Shown: in pieces, positions 10,174 through 20,600 of the stretch | Layout: every line of letters begins with the position of its first letter | How positions within the stretch are numbered: position 1 is the first letter of the stretch | NCBI RefSeq assembly: GCF_012396235.1 | Contig: NZ_JAAXPA010000016.1 | Coordinates: forward strand, 62,001-126,000 | Reading direction: 5' to 3' | Origin: Rhodococcus opacus | Lineage (GTDB): Bacteria > Actinomycetota > Actinomycetes > Mycobacteriales > Mycobacteriaceae | DNA: 64,000 nt | Notes under the pieces: generated by a model | Database searches by the model: none | Told to the model about the DNA's origin: nothing | The model's input: only the letters and a program-made list of their open reading frames with translations | Position numbers and translations under genes: made by a program

Positions 10174-10733
10174 TGAGCGAGTCCGGAAACGGTGCAGTGG
10201 CGACTGTCGAGGGCGGGGCGGACGCGGAGTGGGGAGAGGTGCGGTCGAGGACCGTCGAATGGCGCGACCCGGCAGGCCCGGCGCGGAAAGCGCGAGAACT
10301 CGACGGCCTCGGCTACCTGCGGGCGATCCTCGGCGGCGAGATTCCCGCGCCCCCGATCGCGAGCCTGATGAACCTGCGGTTCCTCGAGGCCGAACCCGGA
10401 AGGGTCGTCTTCGCGCTGAACCCCGACGAGTCGCAGTACAACCCGATCGGCGCCATCCACGGCGGCGCCGTGTGCACCCTGCTCGATTCGGTCGCCGGCT
10501 GCGCCGTGCACACCACGTTGCCCGCGGGGTGGGGCTACACGTCGGTCGAGATCAAGGTCAACTACATCCGCGGAGCGACCCGGGACTCCGGGCCCCTCAC
10601 GGCCACCGGAGTCGTCAAGAAGTCGGGTCGCCGCATCGCGTTCGCGGAGGGGGAGGTCACCGACTCGCAGGGCCGACTCGTCGCCACCGCCACCAGCACC
10701 CTGCTGGTGTTCGAGGTTCCACAGGAGAGCTGA
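10173..10733 (+). CDS. PaaI-like hotdog thioesterase
   Basis: The 186-residue protein has a hotdog-fold core with NPIGAIHGGAVCTLLDSVAG (about residues 90-109) and later TSVEIKVNYIRG. These are typical of the PaaI/YdiI acyl-CoA thioesterase family, in which the HGG loop sits at the active site. The first 45 residues are polar and variable. It probably hydrolyses an acyl- or aryl-CoA ester. The GTG start overlaps the stop of the SDR gene, which places both in one operon. Confidence 0.85.
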   Translation: MSESGNGAVATVEGGADAEWGEVRSRTVEWRDPAGPARKARELDGLGYLRAILGGEIPAPPIASLMNLRFLEAEPGRVVFALNPDESQYNPIGAIHGGAVCTLLDSVAGCAVHTTLPAGWGYTSVEIKVNYIRGATRDSGPLTATGVVKKSGRRIAFAEGEVTDSQGRLVATATSTLLVFEVPQES

Positions 10734-11128
10734 CGCCGGACGGCGCCCGCCGGGTGCCTCGGGGGCGTCCGGCGGGGCCGCCTGCCGACCCGAGTCGGGG
10801 GAGGGCCGGCGGCCCCTAGGTCAGGTCATGAAAAAGTAATGCGCGAGTAAAGTCAGCTGAGATGCGGGAAACCCGCCACTCGCGGAGGATCGTGGCGGGT
10901 CCCGGTGCACCGTTGCCCCGTCGGGTTGGGGCGATGCGCGAACAAGACTAATTGGTCGGTTTGTTACGCGCGAGTACGCAACTCCGGGTACGGACGAGGG
11001 GCGCAATGCCTATCGGACGGTCGTACAGGACGTCGCCGGTCGAAGCCGCCCTGTGGGGTACCGAAGTTTGATGTACTGAATTCCGTCCTCATCAGCGTCA
11101 TCCCAGAGCGGTCAAGGAAGGCAACCAC
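10734..11128. other. 395-bp intergenic region with two inverted repeats
   Basis: No convincing gene is visible. GCCGGACG (10735-10742) pairs with CGTCCGGC (10766-10773) and may end the SDR operon, though no T-run follows. ACCCGCCAC (10871-10879) pairs perfectly with GTGGCGGGT (10892-10900) around a 12-base loop. An A+T-richer stretch around 10936-10970 and TTGATG near 11069 may contain promoters for the hydrolase downstream. Confidence 0.5.
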
Positions 11129-11953
11129 ATGGGCACGATCACCACCCAGGATGGCACGGAGATCTTCTACAAGGACTGGGGAACCGGTCAACCCATCGTG
11201 TTCAGCCACGGCTGGCCGCTGTCGGCCGACGACTGGGACACCCAGATGCTGTTCTTCCTCCAGCAGGGCTATCGCGTCATCGCCCACGATCGGCGCGGTC
11301 ACGGGCGCTCCACCCAGACCGGTGACGGCCACGACATGGATCACTACGCCGACGACCTCGCGGAGCTGACCGCGCATCTCGACCTGCAGAACGCGATCCA
11401 CGTCGGCCATTCGACGGGCGGCGGCGAGGTGGTGCACTATCTCGCGCGGCACGGGGAGAGCCGGGTGTCGAAGGCCGCACTGATCAGCGCAGTACCGCCA
11501 CTGATGGTCAAAACCGAGGCGAACCCGGGCGGCCTCCCCAAGGACGTGTTCGACGACTTGCAGGCACAGCTCGCCGCCAATAGATCGAAGTTCTATCGCG
11601 ACCTGCCGTCGGGACCCTTCTACGGATTCAACCGACCGGGCGTGGAATCCTCCGAGGCGATCATCGAGAACTGGTGGCGCCAAGGGATGATGGGCGGGGC
11701 CAAGGCTCACTACGACGGCATCGTCGCCTTCTCGCAGACCGATTTCACCGAGGATCTGAAGAAGATCACGGTGCCGGTGCTGGTGATGCACAGCGAAGAC
11801 GACCAGATCGTTCCGTACGCCGACGCCGGACCCCTGTCCGCGAAGCTTCTCGCGAACGGGACGTTGAAGACGTACCAGGACTTCCCCCACGGCATGCCCA
11901 CCACACAAGCGGAGACGATCAACGCCGACCTGCTGGCGTTCCTGAAGGGCTGA
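11129..11953 (+). CDS. Alpha/beta hydrolase of the non-haem haloperoxidase/esterase family
   Basis: The 274-residue protein matches cofactor-free chloroperoxidases and arylesterases along its length. It has [12 protein letters not shown] near residue 27, the nucleophile elbow VGHSTGGGE near residue 93, an acid in [10 protein letters not shown] and the histidine in DFPHGMPTT. The Ser-Asp-His triad is complete. These enzymes hydrolyse esters and can show perhydrolase (bromination) activity with acetate and peroxide; the natural substrate is usually unknown. It appears monocistronic. Confidence 0.9.
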   Translation: MGTITTQDGTEIFYKDWGTGQPIVFSHGWPLSADDWDTQMLFFLQQGYRVIAHDRRGHGRSTQTGDGHDMDHYADDLAELTAHLDLQNAIHVGHSTGGGEVVHYLARHGESRVSKAALISAVPPLMVKTEANPGGLPKDVFDDLQAQLAANRSKFYRDLPSGPFYGFNRPGVESSEAIIENWWRQGMMGGAKAHYDGIVAFSQTDFTEDLKKITVPVLVMHSEDDQIVPYADAGPLSAKLLANGTLKTYQDFPHGMPTTQAETINADLLAFLKG

Positions 11954-12023
11954 CGACGGACCCTCGATTCCTGTTCGTCCAGGTGATCGGGGGTTTTCGT
12001 CTGTCGGCGCTCCGTGGAATGAG

Positions 12024-12096
12024 TGCCCCCGGCAGGATTCGAACCTGCGACCAAGAGATTAGAAGGCTCTTGCTCTATCCCCTGAGCTACGGAGGC
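12024..12096 (-). tRNA. tRNA-Arg (anticodon TCT)
   Basis: The minus strand folds into a full cloverleaf. The acceptor arm GCCTCCG pairs with CGGGGGC, followed by discriminator A. The anticodon loop is CTTCTAA (TCT, reading AGA), and the T-arm contains GGTTCGAATCC. CCA is not encoded. The gene lies between the haloperoxidase-like gene and the DUF4345 gene. Confidence 0.95.
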
Positions 12097-12153
12097 GCGC
12101 AGCAAATATTACCTGCCGCCTCGAGCGCTCCGACCGGGGCTGTGGTGTGCGGG

Positions 12154-12531
12154 TCACGAGCCCAGGCCGGCCGCCGACAGCAGAAGTCCCGCCAGAACGA
12201 GCTCGACCACGAAGTAGAACCACACGGGGTAGAAACGGGTAGGCCGGTCGGCGACGGCCGACACGATCCGGCCGAATGCCATCCCCAGCAGGGCGACGGC
12301 CACGGTCACCGAGGCGGCGGATCGGATGCCGTGGGCGTCGAAAGCTGCGAAGAACAGCAGGGCCGCCACCGCGACACCGAAGCCGCCGTAGACCGCGCGC
12401 ACCTCGGCGCGGGAGGTCGCCGAATCCGCGGACAGACCGAACGGGGCGACCAGCCGGGCCGGCGCGGCGAGCCCGTACACACCCATGCCCGCGAAGAACA
12501 GCGCCACCGCGATAATCAGAAACTCAGCCAT
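12154..12531 (-). CDS. DUF4345-family membrane protein
   Basis: The 125-residue protein has four hydrophobic segments. The first is EFLIIAVALFFAGMGVYGL, followed by a conserved stretch EVRAVYGGFGVAVAALLFF, which matches the small four-helix DUF4345 proteins. It is an inner-membrane protein of unknown role. GAGAGG precedes the ATG. It is divergent from the CopD/CtaG gene. No catalytic residues stand out. Confidence 0.75.
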   Translation of the reverse strand: MAEFLIIAVALFFAGMGVYGLAAPARLVAPFGLSADSATSRAEVRAVYGGFGVAVAALLFFAAFDAHGIRSAASVTVAVALLGMAFGRIVSAVADRPTRFYPVWFYFVVELVLAGLLLSAAGLGS

Positions 12532-12615
12532 CTCAGCCTCTCGTTGCCTCGGGACACGTCCCTGTCGACGGTAACCGGAGCGGCGACGGAACCCTCGCGT
12601 CTCCGACGGCCTGTC

Positions 12616-12635
12616 GTAGGTCCTACCCTTGATGT
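12616..12635 (+). promoter_or_regulatory. Palindrome and -10 element before the CopD-CtaG gene
   Basis: GTAGGTCCTAC (12616-12626) is a perfect 11-bp palindrome overlapping TACCCT (12624-12629). The latter ends 6 bases before the ATG, as expected of a leaderless -10 element. The palindrome may be a repressor site. Metal control is only a guess from the gene product. Confidence 0.35.
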
Positions 12636-14666
12636 ATGGCTACACCCCAGCTCGCGGCGTCCGACCCGGCATCGAAACCCCCGGATCGCGCCGATTCGAC
12701 CGCCCTGTTCGTCGTCGGCGGACTCATCGCCGGTCTGGTCGCGGCAATCGTCGTCGGACTTTCCGCTGCTCAGGCGCTCGTGCTGCTGGGAATTCCGGAT
12801 CCCGGACCGATCACCACCTACGGACTGCCTGCGATGCGAGCCGTGTCGGAGATCGCTGCGGTCATCACCATCGGGTCGCTGCTGCTCGCGGCGTTCTTCG
12901 TACCGCCGCAGAAATCGGGTGTCCTGGACGTGGACGGCTACCGTGCGGTCCGGACCGCGTCATATGCCGCGATCGTGTGGGCCGCGACCGCCCTCGTCCT
13001 GGTCCCGTTGACATTGTCGGACACGTCCGGGCAACCCTTCGCCGAGGCGGTCGAACCGGCCAACATCTTCAATTCGATCGATCAGGTCGAACTCGCCGGC
13101 GCCTGGCGCTGGACCGCGATCATCGCGATCGTCCTCGCGATCGCATCCCGGCTCGTGCTGCGCTGGTGGTGGACGCCGATCCTTCTGGTCGTCGGCATCC
13201 TCGGGCTGATGCCGCTCGCGTTGACGGGGCACTCGTCGTCGGGCGGTTCGCACGACATGGCGACGAACAGTCTGATACTGCACCTCGTCGCGGCCTCGCT
13301 GTGGGCCGGCGGTCTGTTCGCTCTCCTCGCCCATGCGCGCCGGCGCGGCGCCTACACCGATGTGGCAGCGCGACGGTTCTCCGCGGTCGCGACGGTCTGC
13401 TTCGTCGTCATGGCGGTCAGTGGTGTGGTGAACGCGCTCGTCCGCGTCCAGATCGGTGACCTCGTCGACACCACGTACGGACGCCTGGTGGTCGCGAAGA
13501 TCGTGGCGCTCGTCATCCTGGGCGTCTTCGGCTGGGCGCAGCGTCGACGGGCGCTGCCCGCGCTGCAGAAGGACCCGGCCGGCCGCGGCAACCTGATCCG
13601 TTTCGCCGGCGCGGAGGCCATGGTCTTCGCCGCCACGATCGGTCTCGCCGTCGGGCTCGGCCGCACACCGCCGCCCCCTCCGACCGCGGCACCCACCCTC
13701 ACAGAGGTGGAACTCGGCTACAACCTGGCGGGGCCGCCGACGTTCGCCCGGCTGATGCTGGACTGGCGTTTCGACCTCCTCTACGGCACCGCCGCGATCG
13801 TGCTGGCCGTCGTCTACGCGCTCGGTTTGCGCAAACTTCGGCGTCGCGGCGACAGCTGGCCGGTCGGCCGGACCGTCGCGTGGATGTGCGGATGCGTGGT
13901 GCTTCTCGTCGCGACGTCCTCGGGTGTCGGCCGCTACTCACCGGCCGTGTTCAGCGTGCACATGGGCGCGCACATGGCGCTGTCGATGCTCGCCCCGGTC
14001 CTGCTGGTGCTCGGCGCACCGATCACGCTGGCCCTGCGCGCTCTCGATCCGGCGGGCAAGAACGGTGTGCCGGGACTGCGTGAGTGGATCCTGACTGCGC
14101 TGCACAGCCCGTTCTCCCGGTTCATCACCCATCCCGTCGTCGCGGCCGTGCTGTTCGTCGGCGGGTTCTACGCCCTGTACCTCGGCGGGATCTTCGAAGC
14201 GGCCGTGGACTCGCACTCCGCGCACGTCTTGATGAACCTGCACTTCCTGCTGAGCGGCTACCTCTTCTACTGGGTCGCGATCGGCATCGACCCGTCGCCG
14301 CGCAAACTGCAGCCGGTGACGAAGCTCGCGATGGTGTTCGGCTCGCTACCGTTCCACGCGTTCTTCGGTGTGGCGTTGATGAGCATGGGCGCCGTGATGG
14401 GCGAGTGGTACTACCGGTCGCTCGGACTGGGCTGGAACGCCGACCTGGTGGGTGACCAGCAACTGGGCGGCAGCATCGCCTGGGCGACCGGTGAGATCCC
14501 GCTGGTGCTGGTGATGATGGCGCTGCTCATTCAGTGGTCCCGCAGCGACGGCCGCACGGCGCGGCGGGTCGACCGGGCCGCCGACCGGGACGACGACGCC
14601 GACCTGGCAGCGCACAACGCGATGTTCGCGGAACTGGCGCGACGGGACCGAGAAGCCGGACACTGA
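12636..14666 (+). CDS. CopD-CtaG fusion: copper handling/cytochrome c oxidase assembly membrane protein
   Basis: This 676-residue polytopic protein has two parts. Residues about 20-340 form a CopD-like domain with histidines in LTGHSSSGGSHDM and LHLVAASLWAGGLFALL. Residues about 370-640 match the CtaG/caa3-oxidase assembly family, with FSVHMGAHMALSMLAP and VLMNLHFLLSGYLFYW. Such fusions are common in actinobacteria and are thought to move copper toward the oxidase CuB site. The histidines sit at membrane edges as expected of metal ligands. It stands alone, with a likely leaderless promoter. Confidence 0.88.
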   Translation: MATPQLAASDPASKPPDRADSTALFVVGGLIAGLVAAIVVGLSAAQALVLLGIPDPGPITTYGLPAMRAVSEIAAVITIGSLLLAAFFVPPQKSGVLDVDGYRAVRTASYAAIVWAATALVLVPLTLSDTSGQPFAEAVEPANIFNSIDQVELAGAWRWTAIIAIVLAIASRLVLRWWWTPILLVVGILGLMPLALTGHSSSGGSHDMATNSLILHLVAASLWAGGLFALLAHARRRGAYTDVAARRFSAVATVCFVVMAVSGVVNALVRVQIGDLVDTTYGRLVVAKIVALVILGVFGWAQRRRALPALQKDPAGRGNLIRFAGAEAMVFAATIGLAVGLGRTPPPPPTAAPTLTEVELGYNLAGPPTFARLMLDWRFDLLYGTAAIVLAVVYALGLRKLRRRGDSWPVGRTVAWMCGCVVLLVATSSGVGRYSPAVFSVHMGAHMALSMLAPVLLVLGAPITLALRALDPAGKNGVPGLREWILTALHSPFSRFITHPVVAAVLFVGGFYALYLGGIFEAAVDSHSAHVLMNLHFLLSGYLFYWVAIGIDPSPRKLQPVTKLAMVFGSLPFHAFFGVALMSMGAVMGEWYYRSLGLGWNADLVGDQQLGGSIAWATGEIPLVLVMMALLIQWSRSDGRTARRVDRAADRDDDADLAAHNAMFAELARRDREAGH

Positions 14667-14790
14667 CCGCTAGCACGCGGTTCCGACACGGTCGGAGCTT
14701 CAGTCGCCGTTTCAGCTGTGTCATCCACACCCGCTCCGTTTCTCCACAGATTTCGGATGCCGCCCGACAACGGCGGTGCCGGACGGCACG

Positions 14791-14822
14791 CTGTGAGTGA
14801 AGGCACCTTGCCGCACTCACAG
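14791..14822 (+). promoter_or_regulatory. Stem-loop abutting the ssb ribosome site
   Basis: CTGTGAGTG (14791-14799) pairs perfectly with CACTCACAG (14814-14822); the loop contains a further short GGC/GCC pairing. The 3' arm touches the GGGGG ribosome site before the ATG at 14835, so folding could limit translation. Confidence 0.4.
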
Positions 14823-14834
14823 GGGGTAGAGCGA

Positions 14835-15263
14835 ATGTACGAAACACACGGCACCGTGGTCGGAACGGTCATCACCGGCCCGGTCACCCGGTCGAATGCG
14901 GCCGGTGACGAGTTCCTCAGTTTCCGGATGGCGAGCACGGTCCGGCGCCGGGACCACGCGACGGGCGAGTGGCGCGACGGGAGCACGCTCTACCTCACGG
15001 TGACCTGCAGGCGGCGACTGATGGCCGGTGTCGTCCAGTCGATCGCGAAGGGGGATCCGGTCATCGTGACCGGCGAGTTGCGCACCACGGAGTACACGAC
15101 GCGGGACGGCATCGCCCGCTCCGACCTGGAGCTGAGTGCGACCGCGATCGGACCGGATCTCGCCCGGTGCACGGTCGTCCTCGAGCGCGCGCCCAGAACC
15201 GGGGACGGGGGTGCGGCGACCCCGGCGACGGGACAGGTCGCCACTCGGTCCCTCGTCGCGTAG
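14835..15263 (+). CDS. ssb: Single-stranded DNA-binding protein, second type (Rv2478c-like)
   Basis: The 142-residue protein has one OB fold: GTVVGTVITGPVTRSNAAGD, LSFRMASTVRRRD, then LYLTVTCRRRLMAGVVQSIAKGDPVIVTGEL. The C-terminus lacks the acidic DDDIPF-type tail of the housekeeping SSB. This fits the actinobacterial SSB paralogue Rv2478c, which sits next to ettA in M. tuberculosis as here. It probably binds ssDNA during repair, recombination or competence. The open frame extends upstream to 14718, but the ATG with GGGGG upstream gives the canonical N-terminus. Confidence 0.85.
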   Translation: MYETHGTVVGTVITGPVTRSNAAGDEFLSFRMASTVRRRDHATGEWRDGSTLYLTVTCRRRLMAGVVQSIAKGDPVIVTGELRTTEYTTRDGIARSDLELSATAIGPDLARCTVVLERAPRTGDGGAATPATGQVATRSLVA

Positions 15264-15396
15264 CGCACCAGCGGGTATCGGCGCCCATCCCGCACCCGCG
15301 GCGCCGGTACCCGCGGCTTCTTCCTACGGAGCCCTCGTTCACGTCCCCGACCCTCCGCGATGTGGGTTCATCGCACTTCACCATTAGGCTGGCCCC

Positions 15397-17076
<1,680 letters not shown>

Positions 17077-17080
17077 CCTG

Positions 17081-17503
17081 GTGGAGCCGAAGGTTTTCAC
17101 GTACGAGATCCAGGTCCGGTGGGGCGACTCCGACCGGTTGGGGCACGTCAACAACACCCGCTTCGTCGAGTACATGCAGGAAGCACGTGTGCATTTCCTG
17201 TCGTCGGAGCTGGAGTCGGCGGGCGCCCGGGCGGGTGCCACGGTGGTGCGCAAGATGGACGTGGAATTCCTGCGTCCCGTCACCGACGCCTCCGGGCCGT
17301 TGACGATCGACGTGTCGGTACTCCATGTCGGTAATTCGTCGTACACGATCCGGCACGTCGTCACGAACCGCGACGGGGTCCGCTGCGCGACGGGCGACGC
17401 CCTGATGGTGGCGTTCGACGTGAAGGCCGAACGCTCGCGTCCGCTGTCCGCGGCGGAACGAGACGCGCTCGAGCGGTACCTTGCGCCGGTGACCACCGGC
17501 TGA
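17081..17503 (+). CDS. 4HBT-type acyl-CoA thioesterase
   Basis: The 140-residue hotdog protein has the 4HBT signature VRWGDSDRLGHVNNTRFVEYM (asparagine/aspartate active-site helix) at residues 12-32. It starts with GTG four bases after ettA, so it is probably co-transcribed. It hydrolyses an acyl-CoA thioester, with substrate undetermined. A second, related thioesterase lies at 22509, just after the NAD-GDH, so two members of the family flank that gene. Confidence 0.88.
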   Translation: MEPKVFTYEIQVRWGDSDRLGHVNNTRFVEYMQEARVHFLSSELESAGARAGATVVRKMDVEFLRPVTDASGPLTIDVSVLHVGNSSYTIRHVVTNRDGVRCATGDALMVAFDVKAERSRPLSAAERDALERYLAPVTTG

Positions 17504-17545
17504 CGGATCCGGCACGCGGGTGCCCGAAGTTCACCCTCTGTTCCC

Positions 17546-17585
17546 ATCGCCGCGGGCTAGTCTCGAGAGAGTTGCCCGCGGCGAT
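17546..17585 (+). promoter_or_regulatory. Large stem-loop in the gdh leader
   Basis: ATCGCCGCGGGC (17546-17557) pairs perfectly with GCCCGCGGCGAT (17574-17585) around a 16-base loop that contains TAGTCT, a -10-like hexamer. It could end the ettA/thioesterase transcript or act in the NAD-GDH leader. There is no T-run. Confidence 0.45.
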
Positions 17586-17610
17586 CGGAACGAAGAGGAA
17601 GTGAGCCCCG

Positions 17611-20600
17611 ATGACGGAATCGGCAGCACTGAAAGATGCGGAGTGGGCGCGGGATCTGCCCGAAGGTCTCCGGTCTCAGGTGCCGACCCTCGCGGCGGTG
17701 TATTTCCGTCACGTCGATCGCGGTGACAGCGAGAGCGCCGTCAACGGCGCCTCCGGGGCCGTGCTCGGCGCGCATCTGACACTCGCCCTGCATCGTCCGC
17801 CGGAACGCGCGGTCACCCGGGTCTACCGCCCGGGCGACGGGCGCGAACTCGGTGCGTCCCTGCAAATCGTGACGGACGACATGCCGCTGCTCGTCGAATC
17901 GATCACCGCGCTGCTGAACCGCCTCGGCATCGGGATCAGCGAATTCGTGCACCCCATCATCTCGGTCCGGCGCGATCCGATCGGCGCGCTGCGCGGAATC
18001 CTCATGGGAGACAAGGCCAAGGACGCCGACGAGGACGCCGTCTCCGAGTCGTGGATCCACGTCCAACTCGATCCACGTGCCGACGCCGCTGTTCTCGACA
18101 CACTCGAGAAGGAAGTCGGCACCGTCCTCGCCGACGTGCGCCAGGTGGTCCGGGACACCGACATCATGCGCAAGCTCGAGCGGACGCTCGCCGACGAACT
18201 CGAAACGTCCACACCCTGTCCCGGCGTGACGAAGGACGACCTGGAGGACTGCGCCGATCTGCTGCGGTGGATGTCGCAGGGCAATTACGCGGCGCTCGGC
18301 TACCGCCGCTTCGAACTGGGGGAGCCGGACAGCTCCGGCGCCCGCAGCCTGCAGGTGGTGCCGGGCAGCGGTCTCGGACTGCTGCGCTCCGACACGGTCA
18401 CCGAAGGTCCGCTGAGTCTGCCGCCGGCCGCCGAGATCCCCGACCGGCCCCTGCTCGTGCTCACGCAGGGCTCGTTCCCCGCGACCGTCCACCGCTCGGT
18501 CTACCCGTTCTTCGTCGGCGTGAGCATCCTCGACGAGAACGGCAACATCACCGGTGAGCACCGGTTCCTCGGCGTCTTCACGGTCACGGCGCTGCACGAG
18601 AACGTCCTCGACATTCCCGTGATCGCCCGCCGGGTGCGCAAGGTGATCGATCGGGCCGGGTTCCAGTTGAATTCGTACTCGGGGCAGGCGATGCTGGAGG
18701 TCATCCAGTCGTTCCCGCGCACGGAGCTGTTCTCGAGCGACGCCGACACCCTCTTCGACACGGTGACCGCCGTGCACAGCATCGGGCTCCGGCGTCAGGT
18801 GCGTCTGTTCGTGCGCGAGGATTTCCTCGGGCGATTCGTCTCCTGCCTGATCTATCTGCCCCGCGACCGGTACACCACCCGGGTCCGGCTCGCGATGCAG
18901 GACATCCTGCTGCGGGAATTCGGTGGCGGCACTTTGGAATACACCGCGCGTGTCACCGAGTCCGACCTGGCGTTGCTGCACGTGACGATCCGCAAGAGCG
19001 CCGAACAGATGGGGTCGCGGCTCGACCTCTCGGACGCCGACCGTGAGCGGGTCCAGGGCATGCTGGCCGAGGCGAGCCGCAGCTGGGACGACCATCTCGG
19101 TGACCTCCTCCCGGTGACCACCGGTGTGGATCCCGTTCTGGCGCAGCGTTATGCCGCCGTCCTGCCCGAGGGGTACAAGGAGGATTTCGACGCCACGCGC
19201 GCGTTGTCGGATCTCGCGAGGCTGGAGGCGCTCGAAGACGGTTCCATCGATCTGCTGCTCTACCGCGATCCCGGGGCGGAGGTCGGGCACTGGCGATTCA
19301 CCCTGTACGTGGGCGGCGACGGCATTTCGCTGAGCCAGGTACTTCCGGTGCTGCAGAGCCTGGGTGTGGAGGTGCTCGACGAACGGCCCTACCTGATTCC
19401 GCGGCCGGACGGGTTGTCGTGCTGGATCTACGATTTCGGGCTGTCGGTGCCGGCGGAGCTGCTCCGCTCCTCGGTCGAGGACGACCTGGACGCCGAACTC
19501 GCCGCCGAGGAGGCGTCCGCCGCCGCCCCGAAGCTTCAGGAACGGTTCACCGATGCCTTCACCGCGGTCTGGTTCGGACGGGCCGAGGCCGACCGGTTCA
19601 ACGAGCTGATCCTGCGGGCGGGAGTGTCGTGGCGGCAGGCCGTGATCCTGCGGGCCTACGCAAAGTACCTGCGCCAGGCGGGGTTTCCCTACAGTCAGTT
19701 CCACATCGAGGGGGTTGCGCTGGCGAATCCCCGCTCCGCGTACACGCTCGTCGAGTTGTTCGAGGCGATGTTCGACCCGGAGACGCCCTCACCCGACCTG
19801 GTCGCCGAACTCGACACCCGTCTGCGGGAGTACATCGACGCCGTGGTCAGCCTCGACGCGGACCGCATCCTGCGCGGTTTGTTCGGGCTGATCAAGTCGA
19901 CGCTGCGCACCAACTACTTCGTCGTCGGCCGCACCGGGGAGCCGCCGTCGTACCTGTCGATCAAGCTCGATCCGACCTCGATCCAGGAACTGCCGAAGCC
20001 CCGCCCCAAGTACGAGATCTTCGTGTACTCGCCCGACGTCGAGGGTGTCCACCTGCGGTTCGGATCCGTCGCCCGCGGCGGGCTGCGCTGGTCGGACCGG
20101 CGTGAGGATTTCCGCACCGAGATCCTGGGGTTGGCGAAGGCTCAGGCCGTCAAGAACGCGGTGATCGTCCCGGTCGGCGCGAAGGGCGGTTTCGTCGTCA
20201 AGAATCCGCCGACACCCTCGGGCGACGCGGCGGCCGACCGCGCGGCCGCCCTGGAGGCGGGTCAGGACTGCTACCGCACATTCATCTGCGGGCTCCTGGA
20301 CCTCACCGACAACGTCGATCAGGCGTCGGGGGAGATCGTGCCCCCGGCCCGGGTGGTGCGGCGCGACGGCGACGACCGGTATCTCGTCGTGGCCGCGGAC
20401 AAGGGGACCGCGAAATTCTCCGACCTCGCCAATTCTGTTGCGGAGCAGTACAAGTTCTGGCTCGGCGACGCGTTCGCGTCCGGTGGGTCGGCCGGGTACG
20501 ACCACAAGGGGATGGGCATCACCGCGCGCGGCGCCTGGGAGAGCGTGAAACGGCACTTCCGGGAGATGGGCGTCGACACCCAGACCCAGGACTTCTCTGC

